The position numbers and the translations under genes were made by a program. From positions 80,754 through 144,753 of the forward strand of contig JBPCNX010000073.1 in assembly GCA_051000815.1 (NCBI GenBank): 64,000 nucleotides of DNA, in the 5' to 3' direction. A model generated the notes under the pieces. The model did no database searches. It was not told the origin of the DNA and worked only from the letters and a program-made list of their open reading frames with translations. Source of the DNA: PSRF01 sp051000815. Lineage in GTDB: Bacteria; Acidobacteriota; Blastocatellia; Pyrinomonadales; Pyrinomonadaceae. Below, one piece after another: positions 1 through 6,772 of this stretch (position 1 is the first letter of the stretch; every line of letters starts with the position of its first letter).

Positions 1-708
1 AATCTTGAGGGCGCGGTCGATTATTTCAGTTGGCTCGCCGGCAAGCTTCCTGCCATTGGCCATCGCCGCAGCAAAAGCATAATCGGCCAGGAGATCCGCG
101 TCGTTCGCTTTCAGCTCGGTAGCCTTCTTGTATGCGGTGCTGGCCTCCGAGTATTTCTCCAGCGAACTGTAAGAGCGTCCAAGCATGATCCAACCCTCCA
201 CGTCACCTGGGTTCTGTTCCAGTCTCTTGGCGAGGGCAGTAACGTTGGCTTCAATGCGTTCAGGAGAGAAGTTTGTGTCGGCAATTTCAGCCGGAGCCAT
301 GGCGGCCGGCCTTCCCGCAGGTGCAGGGACGGCGGAGAGCGCGCTCGAGTTTCCGAGGCGCAGGTAAAAAATGACTGCGACGATCGGTAGGGATACGGCC
401 AGTACGTAAGCGAGATTGCGACCGCCTGCTGGTTTTGTGCGGGCCGCCACCGCGGGGGTCGCAACGTCTTCCAGCAATCGTTCCTCAAGTTCCTGTCGGT
501 CCTGCTCATACTGCTCAGGGCTAATCAGACCGTTAGTCAGATCGGCTTCCAACTCGGCAAGCTGATCGCGGTAGACAGCGACGTTTGCTCCCTTTGCGGA
601 TTCATCCCTCGCGGTATCGTCATTGTCGGCTCGCTGAAGCAAGGGCGGCAGGACAAATGCCAACCCAATCGCCACAAAGATCGCACACACCAGCCAGAAG
701 ATGATCAT
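1..708 (-). CDS. ccmI: Cytochrome c maturation protein CcmI (partial, 3' end beyond window)
   Basis: This reading frame enters from the left edge, so only the first 236 codons are visible. The start ATG (706-708) overlaps the ccmH stop in an ATGA arrangement. The N-terminus is a membrane helix (MIIFWLVCAIFVAIGLAFVL). It is followed by an acidic coiled-coil stretch (YRDQLAELEADLTNGLISPE and on), a second helix near residues 105-120 and the beginning of TPR-like helices with Asn, Gly and Trp at typical places. This is the CcmI/CycH pattern. In System I, CcmI presents apocytochrome c to the CcmF/CcmH ligation module on the outer face of the inner membrane. It is the last gene of the ccmABCDEFGHI run on this strand. 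The identification rests on the N-terminal pattern and on its position next to ccmH. Confidence 0.88.
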   Translation of the reverse strand, partial: MIIFWLVCAIFVAIGLAFVLPPLLQRADNDDTARDESAKGANVAVYRDQLAELEADLTNGLISPEQYEQDRQELEERLLEDVATPAVAARTKPAGGRNLAYVLAVSLPIVAVIFYLRLGNSSALSAVPAPAGRPAAMAPAEIADTNFSPERIEANVTALAKRLEQNPGDVEGWIMLGRSYSSLEKYSEASTAYKKATELKANDADLLADYAFAAAMANGRKLAGEPTEIIDRALKI

Positions 709-1181
709 GCGGACCCCTTTTCTGTGGGAGCTTTCAGCAGCTCTGCCACCTGGCGACGATCCTGGGGTGTGAGTGGCTGCTGGGTGACCAGGGCGCGACG
801 TTGTTTGATCTGACGATACAAAACGGCGAGTCCAACCGCCAACAGGAGGAACGGTCCAAACCACAGTAAGTAAGTAGTCGGCGTTACCCGTGGCCGGTAG
901 AGGACAAAATCTCCGTAGCGGCCCGTCAGAAACGTAACGATCTCCTGGTCAGTTTTTCCGGCCCTCATCTGTTCTCGAATTTCACGCCGAAGGTCTTCGG
1001 CAAGACCCGCGCGCGAATCCGCGAGCGTCTCATTCTGACAAACGAGACAGCGCAGTTCCTGAGACAAAGCTTGCAGTCGTTTTTCCAGCTCCGGATCTTC
1101 GGCGAGGGGTTGCGCGGTTTGGCCTATGACGACACAAGTCACTGAGGACAAAAGCAGCAGATGCATTAGAAGTCGCTTCAT
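705..1181 (-). CDS. ccmH: Cytochrome c maturation protein CcmH (apocytochrome thioreductant)
   Basis: The protein has 158 residues: an N-terminal signal helix, the hallmark motif LRCLVCQNETLADS around residues 43-56, and a C-terminal membrane helix (TYLLWFGPFLLLAVGLAVLY) followed by a basic tail. CcmH keeps the two heme-binding cysteines of apocytochromes c reduced and works with CcmF and CcmG in heme ligation. The length fits the short, CycL-type CcmH, with the TPR part supplied by the separate ccmI next to it. Its start overlaps the ccmG stop and its stop overlaps the ccmI start, which points to translational coupling. The identification is firm. Confidence 0.95.
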   Translation of the reverse strand: MKRLLMHLLLLSSVTCVVIGQTAQPLAEDPELEKRLQALSQELRCLVCQNETLADSRAGLAEDLRREIREQMRAGKTDQEIVTFLTGRYGDFVLYRPRVTPTTYLLWFGPFLLLAVGLAVLYRQIKQRRALVTQQPLTPQDRRQVAELLKAPTEKGSA

Positions 1182-1702
1182 TTGCTCAAGTCTTTGACTA
1201 GTGGAAGAAGTTTGCCTTGCAGCACATCGGGCGTGAGCGGGCCAATGTGCTTAAAACGAATCACACCATCACGATCAATCAGATATGTTTCAGGAGCTCC
1301 GTAAACGCCATAATCAATTCCCACCCGGCCATCCAGATCCGCGGCACTCAATAAGTAGGGATTGCCAAGATCATTGAGCCAGGCAAGCGCCTCTTGCCGT
1401 TCGTCCTTATAGTTAAGTCCGTAGATCGGTACGGCGCCGGAGCGGGCGAGTTCAAGCAAGAGCGGATGCTCTTCGCGACAGGAAATGCACCAGGAGGCCC
1501 AGACGTTAAAAAGCCATACTTTGCCGCGCATCTCCTGAGGGGAAAATGTCTTTGCCGGCTCATGGAGTTGCGGTAACTGAAAAGCCGGCGCGGCCTTATT
1601 TATTAGCGGTGACGGGACTTCATGCGGGTCATGCCCGAGACCGATTGCCAGAAAAACAACCAGCACCACAAAGATTGCCAGGGGTAGCACAAAACGATTC
1701 AT
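1178..1702 (-). CDS. ccmG: Thiol:disulfide interchange protein CcmG/DsbE
   Basis: This 174-residue protein is a thioredoxin-fold membrane-anchored reductase. It has an N-terminal anchor helix (residues 5-24), the active site WASWCISC near residues 68-75, and the conserved proline loop (YGVYGAPETYLIDRDG) near residues 131-146. The Gly-Ala-Pro-Glu-Thr segment is characteristic of DsbE/CcmG. It passes electrons from the CcdA/DsbD route to CcmH or to apocytochrome c. The gene overlaps ccmF upstream and ccmH downstream by four bases on each side, so it belongs to a tightly coupled operon. The active-site pair is CISC where CxPC is more common, which may tune the redox potential (inference). Confidence 0.93.
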   Translation of the reverse strand: MNRFVLPLAIFVVLVVFLAIGLGHDPHEVPSPLINKAAPAFQLPQLHEPAKTFSPQEMRGKVWLFNVWASWCISCREEHPLLLELARSGAVPIYGLNYKDERQEALAWLNDLGNPYLLSAADLDGRVGIDYGVYGAPETYLIDRDGVIRFKHIGPLTPDVLQGKLLPLVKDLSK

Positions 1703-3714
1703 GGCTTTTCCGCCGACGCTGTTGCCAATACCGGCGCGGTTTCCTGGCGAGATGGCTCTCGTGCTAATCGCTCTCTGCGTGCCGCCAAAGCGTATCGTCG
1801 ATCACTTACGGCCAGTCCGCCACCCAGCGCCATCAACACTGCGCCACCCCAGATCCAGCTAACGAATGGCTTGTAGTGAACCCGCACGCTCCAGGCGTTA
1901 TTGCCGACTGGTTCCCCAAGCGAGATGTAGAGATCGCGAAAGACTCCAGTGTCGATCGCAGTTTCGGTCATCGCATTTCCAGATGCCAGGTAAGAGCGCT
2001 TCTCCGGATACATGGTGCGCAGGGCGTTCCCGCCTCTAGATATTTCCATCTCGGCGCGCACCGCGCGATAGTTTGGTCCGGCAACGTTTTGGACTCCATT
2101 TAGCCTGAAGTCGTAACCACCAAGGCTTATAGTGTCGCCCGGCAACATCCGCACGTCTTGTTCCGCTTGATACCCGGTGACCAGTGTTACGCCCATGATG
2201 AAAACAGCGACACCCAAATGCGCCAGTTGCATTCCGTAATAACTCCGGCTCTGCATTCTTAGCTTGCGCATTAGACTCAGCTGACCGGACGTATTATTAA
2301 TGCGATCGCGCAGGTTCAGAATTGCAGTGGCTACAATCCAGATCGCCAACAAGAGTCCCAAACTGACTAAGGGTTTCCATCCGTTAACTATCAAGGGAAG
2401 GCCTATTGCCGTAACAGCACTAGCCGCAAATGCCCAACGAAGCCGCACTGCCAGCTCTGGGAGGCTGGCCTTCCGCCAGCGCGCAATTGGTCCGACTCCC
2501 ATCAGAAATATTGCGGGCACCATCAGCGCGACAAAGACGGTATTGAAATACGGAGGGCCGACCGAAAGTTTTCCCATGCCCAGCGCGTCGATGATCAGCG
2601 GATAAAGTGTCCCCAGCAAGACCGAACCTGCGGCCACCGCGAGGAGAACGTTATTAGCAAGCAGGAACGACTCCCGAGAGACTACTTCAAACTTGCCGCC
2701 GAGCCCGACTTGTTTCGCGCGCCAGGCGTAGAGAAGCAGAGAGCCGCCGATTACTACAGTTAAGAAGGCCAGGATAAAAATTCCGCGCTTGGGATCGGTG
2801 GCAAAGGCGTGAACAGAAGTAAGCACTCCGGAGCGAACTAAGAAAGTACCGAGCAGACTTAAAGAGAATGCGGCGATGGCCAGCAGGACTGTCCAACTCT
2901 TGAAGCCGCCGCGTTTCTCCGTGACGGCTAGCGAGTGAATTAAGGCTGTACCAACAAGCCAGGGCATGAAGGAAGCATTCTCGACAGGATCCCAAAACCA
3001 CCAACCGCCCCAACCCAATTCGTAGTAAGCCCACCAGCTACCGAGCGCGATACCGCAGGTGAGAAACATCCAGGCCACCGTCGTCCATGGTCGCGACCAG
3101 CGCGCCCACGTCGCATCGAGACGGCCGCTGATTAGAGCTGAGACCGCAAAAGCGAAAGCTACCGAGAAGCCGACATATCCCATGTAAAGCATTGGCGGGT
3201 GAACGACCATTGCAGGGTCCTGAAGCAAGGGATTGAGATCGCGACCATCAGCAGCTGCCGGAAACAAACGGTCAAATGGATTAGACGTCAGCAGCATGAA
3301 CAAGAGAAAGCCGACGCTGATAATTCCCATCACGCTCAGCACGCGAGCGACCATGTCCTCGGGAAGGTGTCGGCTGAAGAGCGTGACGGCGACGGTCCAG
3401 AGTCCGAGCATTAAGGCCCAGAGAAGCAACGAACCTTCGTGGGATCCCCAGGTGGCTGCAAGACGATAATGAAGTGGCAACTTTGAGTTTGAATTGGTAG
3501 CGACGTTGAGTACGGTGAAATCATTAGTTATGAATGAATAGCCAAGGCAGCAGAAGGCAATGGCAACGAAAATAAACTGCGCCTGACCCGCCGGAGCCGC
3601 GACTGCCATCCAGGTGCGATTACCACGTGCGGCGCCGATGAGAGGCAGCGTGGCCTGGGTTAGCGCCAGAAGCAGCGCCATGATTAAAGCGAACTGTCCA
3701 ACTTCTGGGATCAT
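1699..3714 (-). CDS. ccmF: Heme lyase subunit CcmF
   Basis: This 671-residue polytopic membrane protein belongs to the heme-handling family. The WWD signature is present at about residues 232-255 (GWGGWWFWDPVENASFMPWL). Conserved histidines lie in periplasmic loops (MVVHPPMLYMGYVG; TSVHAFATDPKRG). Around 14-15 hydrophobic helices are visible, and a large soluble segment near the C-terminus (about residues 515-620) resembles the CcmF periplasmic domain. CcmF takes heme from holo-CcmE and attaches it to CxxCH motifs with CcmH. The length is normal for the family. It follows ccmE after a 93-bp gap containing a hairpin (3780-3797) and overlaps ccmG by four bases. Confidence 0.96.
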   Translation of the reverse strand: MIPEVGQFALIMALLLALTQATLPLIGAARGNRTWMAVAAPAGQAQFIFVAIAFCCLGYSFITNDFTVLNVATNSNSKLPLHYRLAATWGSHEGSLLLWALMLGLWTVAVTLFSRHLPEDMVARVLSVMGIISVGFLLFMLLTSNPFDRLFPAAADGRDLNPLLQDPAMVVHPPMLYMGYVGFSVAFAFAVSALISGRLDATWARWSRPWTTVAWMFLTCGIALGSWWAYYELGWGGWWFWDPVENASFMPWLVGTALIHSLAVTEKRGGFKSWTVLLAIAAFSLSLLGTFLVRSGVLTSVHAFATDPKRGIFILAFLTVVIGGSLLLYAWRAKQVGLGGKFEVVSRESFLLANNVLLAVAAGSVLLGTLYPLIIDALGMGKLSVGPPYFNTVFVALMVPAIFLMGVGPIARWRKASLPELAVRLRWAFAASAVTAIGLPLIVNGWKPLVSLGLLLAIWIVATAILNLRDRINNTSGQLSLMRKLRMQSRSYYGMQLAHLGVAVFIMGVTLVTGYQAEQDVRMLPGDTISLGGYDFRLNGVQNVAGPNYRAVRAEMEISRGGNALRTMYPEKRSYLASGNAMTETAIDTGVFRDLYISLGEPVGNNAWSVRVHYKPFVSWIWGGAVLMALGGGLAVSDRRYALAARRERLAREPSRQETAPVLATASAEKP

Positions 3715-3779
3715 CTTTCGGGACGCGGCACCTTGTTGCGGCTTTCAAATCTTAGATTGGGTTTACGTCGCTGCGTAAA

Positions 3780-3797
3780 GCGCCGACAAGTCGGCGC
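3780..3797. other. Perfect hairpin between ccmE and ccmF
   Basis: GCGCCGAC and GTCGGCGC form an 8-bp perfect inverted repeat separated by two bases. It lies in the only sizeable gap of the ccmE-ccmF part of the operon. In the direction of transcription it is followed by TTTACG, which is too weak a T-tract for a clear intrinsic terminator. It may be a processing or partial-termination site that sets ccmF levels, or one of the many intergenic hairpins of this genome. Confidence 0.45.
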
Positions 3798-3807
3798 ACT
3801 GAAAAAA

Positions 3808-4266
3808 CTACTGGTTGATTACAGTTTCCCCTGCCTCGCGTGCGTGCTTCGCCTTGTCGATTGCCTGCCCAGCTTCCGGAGGCATGTAGTTTTCATCGTG
3901 CTTTGCCAAAACCTGATCGGCATAGAAAACACCGTCTGTACCGATTTTCCCTTGCGCGACGCAACCCTTACCTTCTTTGAAGAGGTCCGGAAGAATTCCT
4001 TTGTAAACCACGGGAATGCTTTGAGCAGTATCGGTGACGACAAACCGCACGGTTAGCCCGTCACTTTCGCGTTGAACTGTTCCAGCTTGAACCAAGCCGC
4101 CGACTCTAAAGGTTCTGCCGACGGGCGCCTCTTTGGCGGCAACCTGAGACGGTGAAAAGAAAAAGACGAGATTGTCCTGAAAAGCGCTTAACACGAGCGC
4201 AGCAGCGATTCCCAGAGCGGCCAGTCCCGCGACAATAAATCCCACTCTTTTATGACGTCGCTTCAT
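3808..4266 (-). CDS. ccmE: Periplasmic heme chaperone CcmE
   Basis: The 152-residue protein has an N-terminal membrane anchor (residues 8-27) and an OB-fold beta barrel. The covalent heme-attachment motif is present as HDENY near residue 124 (VLAKHDENYMPPE), where the histidine binds heme covalently and the tyrosine is an axial ligand. This is the standard HxxxY variant. CcmE receives heme from CcmC/CcmD and delivers it to CcmF. It lies downstream of ccmD by 22 bp and upstream of ccmF. Length and motif are both typical, so the call is secure. Confidence 0.95.
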   Translation of the reverse strand: MKRRHKRVGFIVAGLAALGIAAALVLSAFQDNLVFFFSPSQVAAKEAPVGRTFRVGGLVQAGTVQRESDGLTVRFVVTDTAQSIPVVYKGILPDLFKEGKGCVAQGKIGTDGVFYADQVLAKHDENYMPPEAGQAIDKAKHAREAGETVINQ

Positions 4267-4288
4267 TTTGTCTAACTCCTGCTAAAAC

Positions 4289-4435
4289 TCAGTTCTTAGA
4301 GTCTGCCTGAACACAGCGCTTCCGTCGCTTCAAAAGGAATACTACTTCCCCTCCGATTGCGACCAAGGTTAGCAGATAAGAACCCCAGACGTAGAAGGCA
4401 TACCCACCCATGTTGAAGAAATCTGACCAGTTCAT
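4289..4435 (-). CDS. ccmD: Heme exporter accessory protein CcmD
   Basis: This is a short protein of 48 residues beginning at the ATG at 4433-4435 (MNWSDFFNMGGYAFYVWGSY). A longer frame exists upstream but overlaps ccmC. It has one membrane helix and a basic, charged C-terminus (LKRRKR). CcmD proteins are poorly conserved, but the small size, the GGYAFYVWGSY pattern and the position between ccmC and ccmE are diagnostic. CcmD helps release holo-CcmE from the CcmABC complex. The start lies four bases past the ccmC stop. Confidence 0.85.
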   Translation of the reverse strand: MNWSDFFNMGGYAFYVWGSYLLTLVAIGGEVVFLLKRRKRCVQADSKN

Positions 4436-4439
4436 TTTT

Positions 4440-5165
4440 TTAAGCTCTGAGTTCTGCCATGCGAGCAATGTTCTGTTCACGTTCAAGTATGATACAGCGC
4501 AAACGCACCAGGACGACCGCAATCGAATATAACCAACACGCCCCGAGCATGATCAGCATTGCCGCCAACATTGGCGGAGCCATCGTCGGTTTGTCGAGTA
4601 GCCTAATCGTGGCGCCCTGGTGCAAGGTGTTCCACCATTCCACCGAAAAATAGATGATTGGAACGTTTATCACGCCGACTATCGCCAACAGAGCGCCGGC
4701 GCGATCGGCTCGTCGTTGATCATCAATCGCTGCCTGCAGTGAAATAAATCCAATGTAAAGGAATAACAAGATCAGTGTCGATGTTACCCTTGCATCCCAG
4801 ACCCACCACGTTCCCCAGGTTGGTTTTCCCCAGAGCGAACCCGTAACGAGCGAAAGAAATGTAAACATCGCTCCGGTGATCGAGATGGATGCGGCCATCA
4901 TCGACGCCAGGCGGGCGTTGAAAGCCCAGCCGATTCCTGCATAGATAGCCATGAGCACATAAAGCATCATGCCCATCCAGGCGGCGGGAACGTGAATAAA
5001 AATAATCCGGTAAGCATCTCCCTGCTGCGCATCAGTCGGCGCGATGAAGAAACCGACATATAACCCTACGACGAAGAGGACAGCTGCGGGAATCGCGAAC
5101 CATGGGATCAGCTTTCCGGCGAGGGGATAAAAATTAGCGGGCGATGCGTATTTATAAAGATTCAT
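4440..5165 (-). CDS. ccmC: Heme exporter protein CcmC
   Basis: The protein has 241 residues with six predicted membrane helices. The heme-handling tryptophan-rich motif is at about residues 121-132 (GTWWVWDARVTS). Flanking loop histidines are seen in FIHVPAAWMG and in the NTLHQGATI segment, the usual heme ligands. CcmC binds heme at the membrane surface and loads it on CcmE with CcmD. The gene begins a sub-run (ccmC to ccmI) separated from ccmB by 199 bp of repeat-rich DNA, so it may have its own promoter or be read through from ccmAB. Confidence 0.95.
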   Translation of the reverse strand: MNLYKYASPANFYPLAGKLIPWFAIPAAVLFVVGLYVGFFIAPTDAQQGDAYRIIFIHVPAAWMGMMLYVLMAIYAGIGWAFNARLASMMAASISITGAMFTFLSLVTGSLWGKPTWGTWWVWDARVTSTLILLFLYIGFISLQAAIDDQRRADRAGALLAIVGVINVPIIYFSVEWWNTLHQGATIRLLDKPTMAPPMLAAMLIMLGACWLYSIAVVLVRLRCIILEREQNIARMAELRA

Positions 5166-5364
5166 AGAAATTGACTTGTGGTCTTCGGCTTTGGGTCTTT
5201 CACCTTCGAACTTTGTGCTTGATCTTAGTGCTTGGTGGTTGGATTTTACCGCATTGAATCTCTGTCTCAGATCTGTGTCTAGCTACAAGAGACATTCAAA
5301 ATACAAAGTTCAAAGTTGAGTCAAAGAATCAAGGCCAAAGGCCAAAGACCTAAGACCAGGATTT
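5166..5364. repeat. Intergenic region with inverted heptamer-type repeats between ccmB and ccmC
   Basis: There is no gene here. The right part (about 5299-5359) is a run of seven-base units of the AAAGTTC / AAAGGCC / AAAGACC type. The left part (about 5181-5240) carries the reverse-complement units (CTTTGGG, TCTTTC, GAACTTTG, TTGGTGG). The two parts could fold into an imperfect long hairpin within the ccm operon transcript. The same heptamer family recurs at 12161-12503, 49621-49690, 54515-54607 and 57738-58216. Confidence 0.6.
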
Positions 5365-6048
5365 CTATTCTAAAGATATTCTAAGCGCCGCCGCAGTTGC
5401 CCAGGGTGCAAACACCAGCGTCAGGGCCAGTAACGCCCCCAGAAGAGAGAGATTAGCCTGAGCACTAAAGCCCATGATGCTGGCATCGACCGCGCCCGCG
5501 CCAAAAATCAGCACGGGGATGTAAAGCGGAAGAACCAGCAACGAAATCAAGACGCCGCCGTTTCGGAGTCCTAAAGTAAGCGCCGCTCCTATCGAGCCGA
5601 TTAGTATCAGCACCGGCGTACCAAGCAACAAAGAAGTCACTAAGACCAGCAGCGTTTTGGATGACAGCCCGAACTGTATTCCCAGCACCGGTGCGATCAG
5701 AGCCAGCGGCACTCCGGTCAACAGCCACAAAGCGAATACCTTCGCTAGCACGATTAAATATAGCGGCTGTGGCGTGATTAGCAGTTGTTCAAGTGTGCCG
5801 TCCTGGAAATCGCTGGTAAACAATCTGCCGAGCGCCAGCATTGAGGCTAGTAATGCCGCTACCCAGACAACGCCAGGAGCGATCGAGCGTAACAACTCCA
5901 TCTCCGGCCCAACCCCGAGGGGGAAAAGGCTAACTACAATGACGAAGAAAAAGAGTGTAGATAAAACATCTGTACGGCGGCGCCATGCCAGAGTTAGATC
6001 GCGGATTACCATCCAGCGGAACATCGATAGGGGAGACGTTGCGCTCAC
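5365..6048 (-). CDS. ccmB: Heme exporter permease CcmB
   Basis: This 227-residue protein has six predicted membrane helices and the CcmB family layout: a cytoplasmic N-terminus (MFRWMVIRDLTLAWRRRTDV) and the FTSDFQDGTLEQLLITPQPL stretch near residues 72-92. It is the membrane partner of the ATPase CcmA in the CcmABCD complex, which frees heme-loaded CcmE. Its ATG overlaps the ccmA stop by four bases, so the two are probably coupled in translation. Length and motif are typical. Confidence 0.94.
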   Translation of the reverse strand: MSATSPLSMFRWMVIRDLTLAWRRRTDVLSTLFFFVIVVSLFPLGVGPEMELLRSIAPGVVWVAALLASMLALGRLFTSDFQDGTLEQLLITPQPLYLIVLAKVFALWLLTGVPLALIAPVLGIQFGLSSKTLLVLVTSLLLGTPVLILIGSIGAALTLGLRNGGVLISLLVLPLYIPVLIFGAGAVDASIMGFSAQANLSLLGALLALTLVFAPWATAAALRISLE

Positions 6049-6662
6049 GATGCAAGTTCGAGCCGCTGCAGCGAACCTGCGGAGAGACTTAATTCCTGGT
6101 GCGTGGCAATGATTGCCATTCCGCCCTTATGCAAATGCTCCCCAATTAATGTCTTCACGAGCGCCACCGCCGCCTTGTCCAGTGAAGTCAGCACCTCGTC
6201 AAGAACCCAGAGCGTAGCTGCAGAGGTGATTAAACGGGCCAAAGCCAGACGGCGTTGCTGTCCTTCGGAAAGCAGGCGCGCCGGCAGTTCATCGCGGCCC
6301 ACAAGACCAATTTTCGCAAGAGCGAGTTTCGCATCTTCCAGGCTAATTCCAACACCCGCTACCCCATTTGAAATACGTAGATTTTCCAGCGGGTTAAGTT
6401 CTTCCTTAACGCCGTTGCGGTGACCCACGTAACTGATCGCCGTAAGGTAATCCTCTGCCAGCGACGTGATGTTTTCACCCTGCCAGCGAATCTCGCCTTC
6501 GGCGGGGGCGAGAAGGCCGCAAACTATCCTTAGGAGACTGGTTTTACCGCTGCCATTCGGGCCGGTAAGCTGGAGCAGGGAACCAGGTTGAAGCGAAAAG
6601 TTGACGTCGCTGAACAGCCGTCGATCTCCACGGACGCAACCCAGATTTACCGCCTCCAACAT
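6045..6662 (-). CDS. ccmA: Heme exporter ATP-binding protein CcmA
   Basis: The 205-residue ABC ATPase has a Walker A GPNGSGKTS near residues 35-43, an ABC signature LSEGQQRRLALARLI near 132-146, Walker B LWVLDEVLTSLD near 152-163 and the switch histidine (IIATHQEL). Compared with general ABC proteins, the signature is LSEGQ, a known CcmA variant. It powers release of holo-CcmE from CcmC. It is the first gene of the minus-strand ccm cluster and diverges from the magnesium chelatase locus. The 110 bp between the two start codons should hold both promoters, but no convincing -35/-10 pair was found there. Confidence 0.95.
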   Translation of the reverse strand: MLEAVNLGCVRGDRRLFSDVNFSLQPGSLLQLTGPNGSGKTSLLRIVCGLLAPAEGEIRWQGENITSLAEDYLTAISYVGHRNGVKEELNPLENLRISNGVAGVGISLEDAKLALAKIGLVGRDELPARLLSEGQQRRLALARLITSAATLWVLDEVLTSLDKAAVALVKTLIGEHLHKGGMAIIATHQELSLSAGSLQRLELAS

Positions 6663-6772
6663 GCAGCGATATTAGCCGAGTGAGCATTGCTTGTCATTTC
6701 GCGCCGTCGGAATGATGCGATGAAGGCTTGCCGCGTCAAATCTTTTCCGCTAAAAGAGATGGCACCTTTGTG

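Noticed and set aside
111..509. A 132-residue minus-strand frame inside the ccmI region
   Set aside because: It lies in another frame of the ccmI coding sequence, which continues to the window edge with clear CcmI features.
4436..4522. Longer CcmD with 29 extra residues
   Set aside because: The extension overlaps the end of ccmC and reads like out-of-frame sequence; CcmD proteins are about 40-70 residues and start near the helix as in the 48-residue form.
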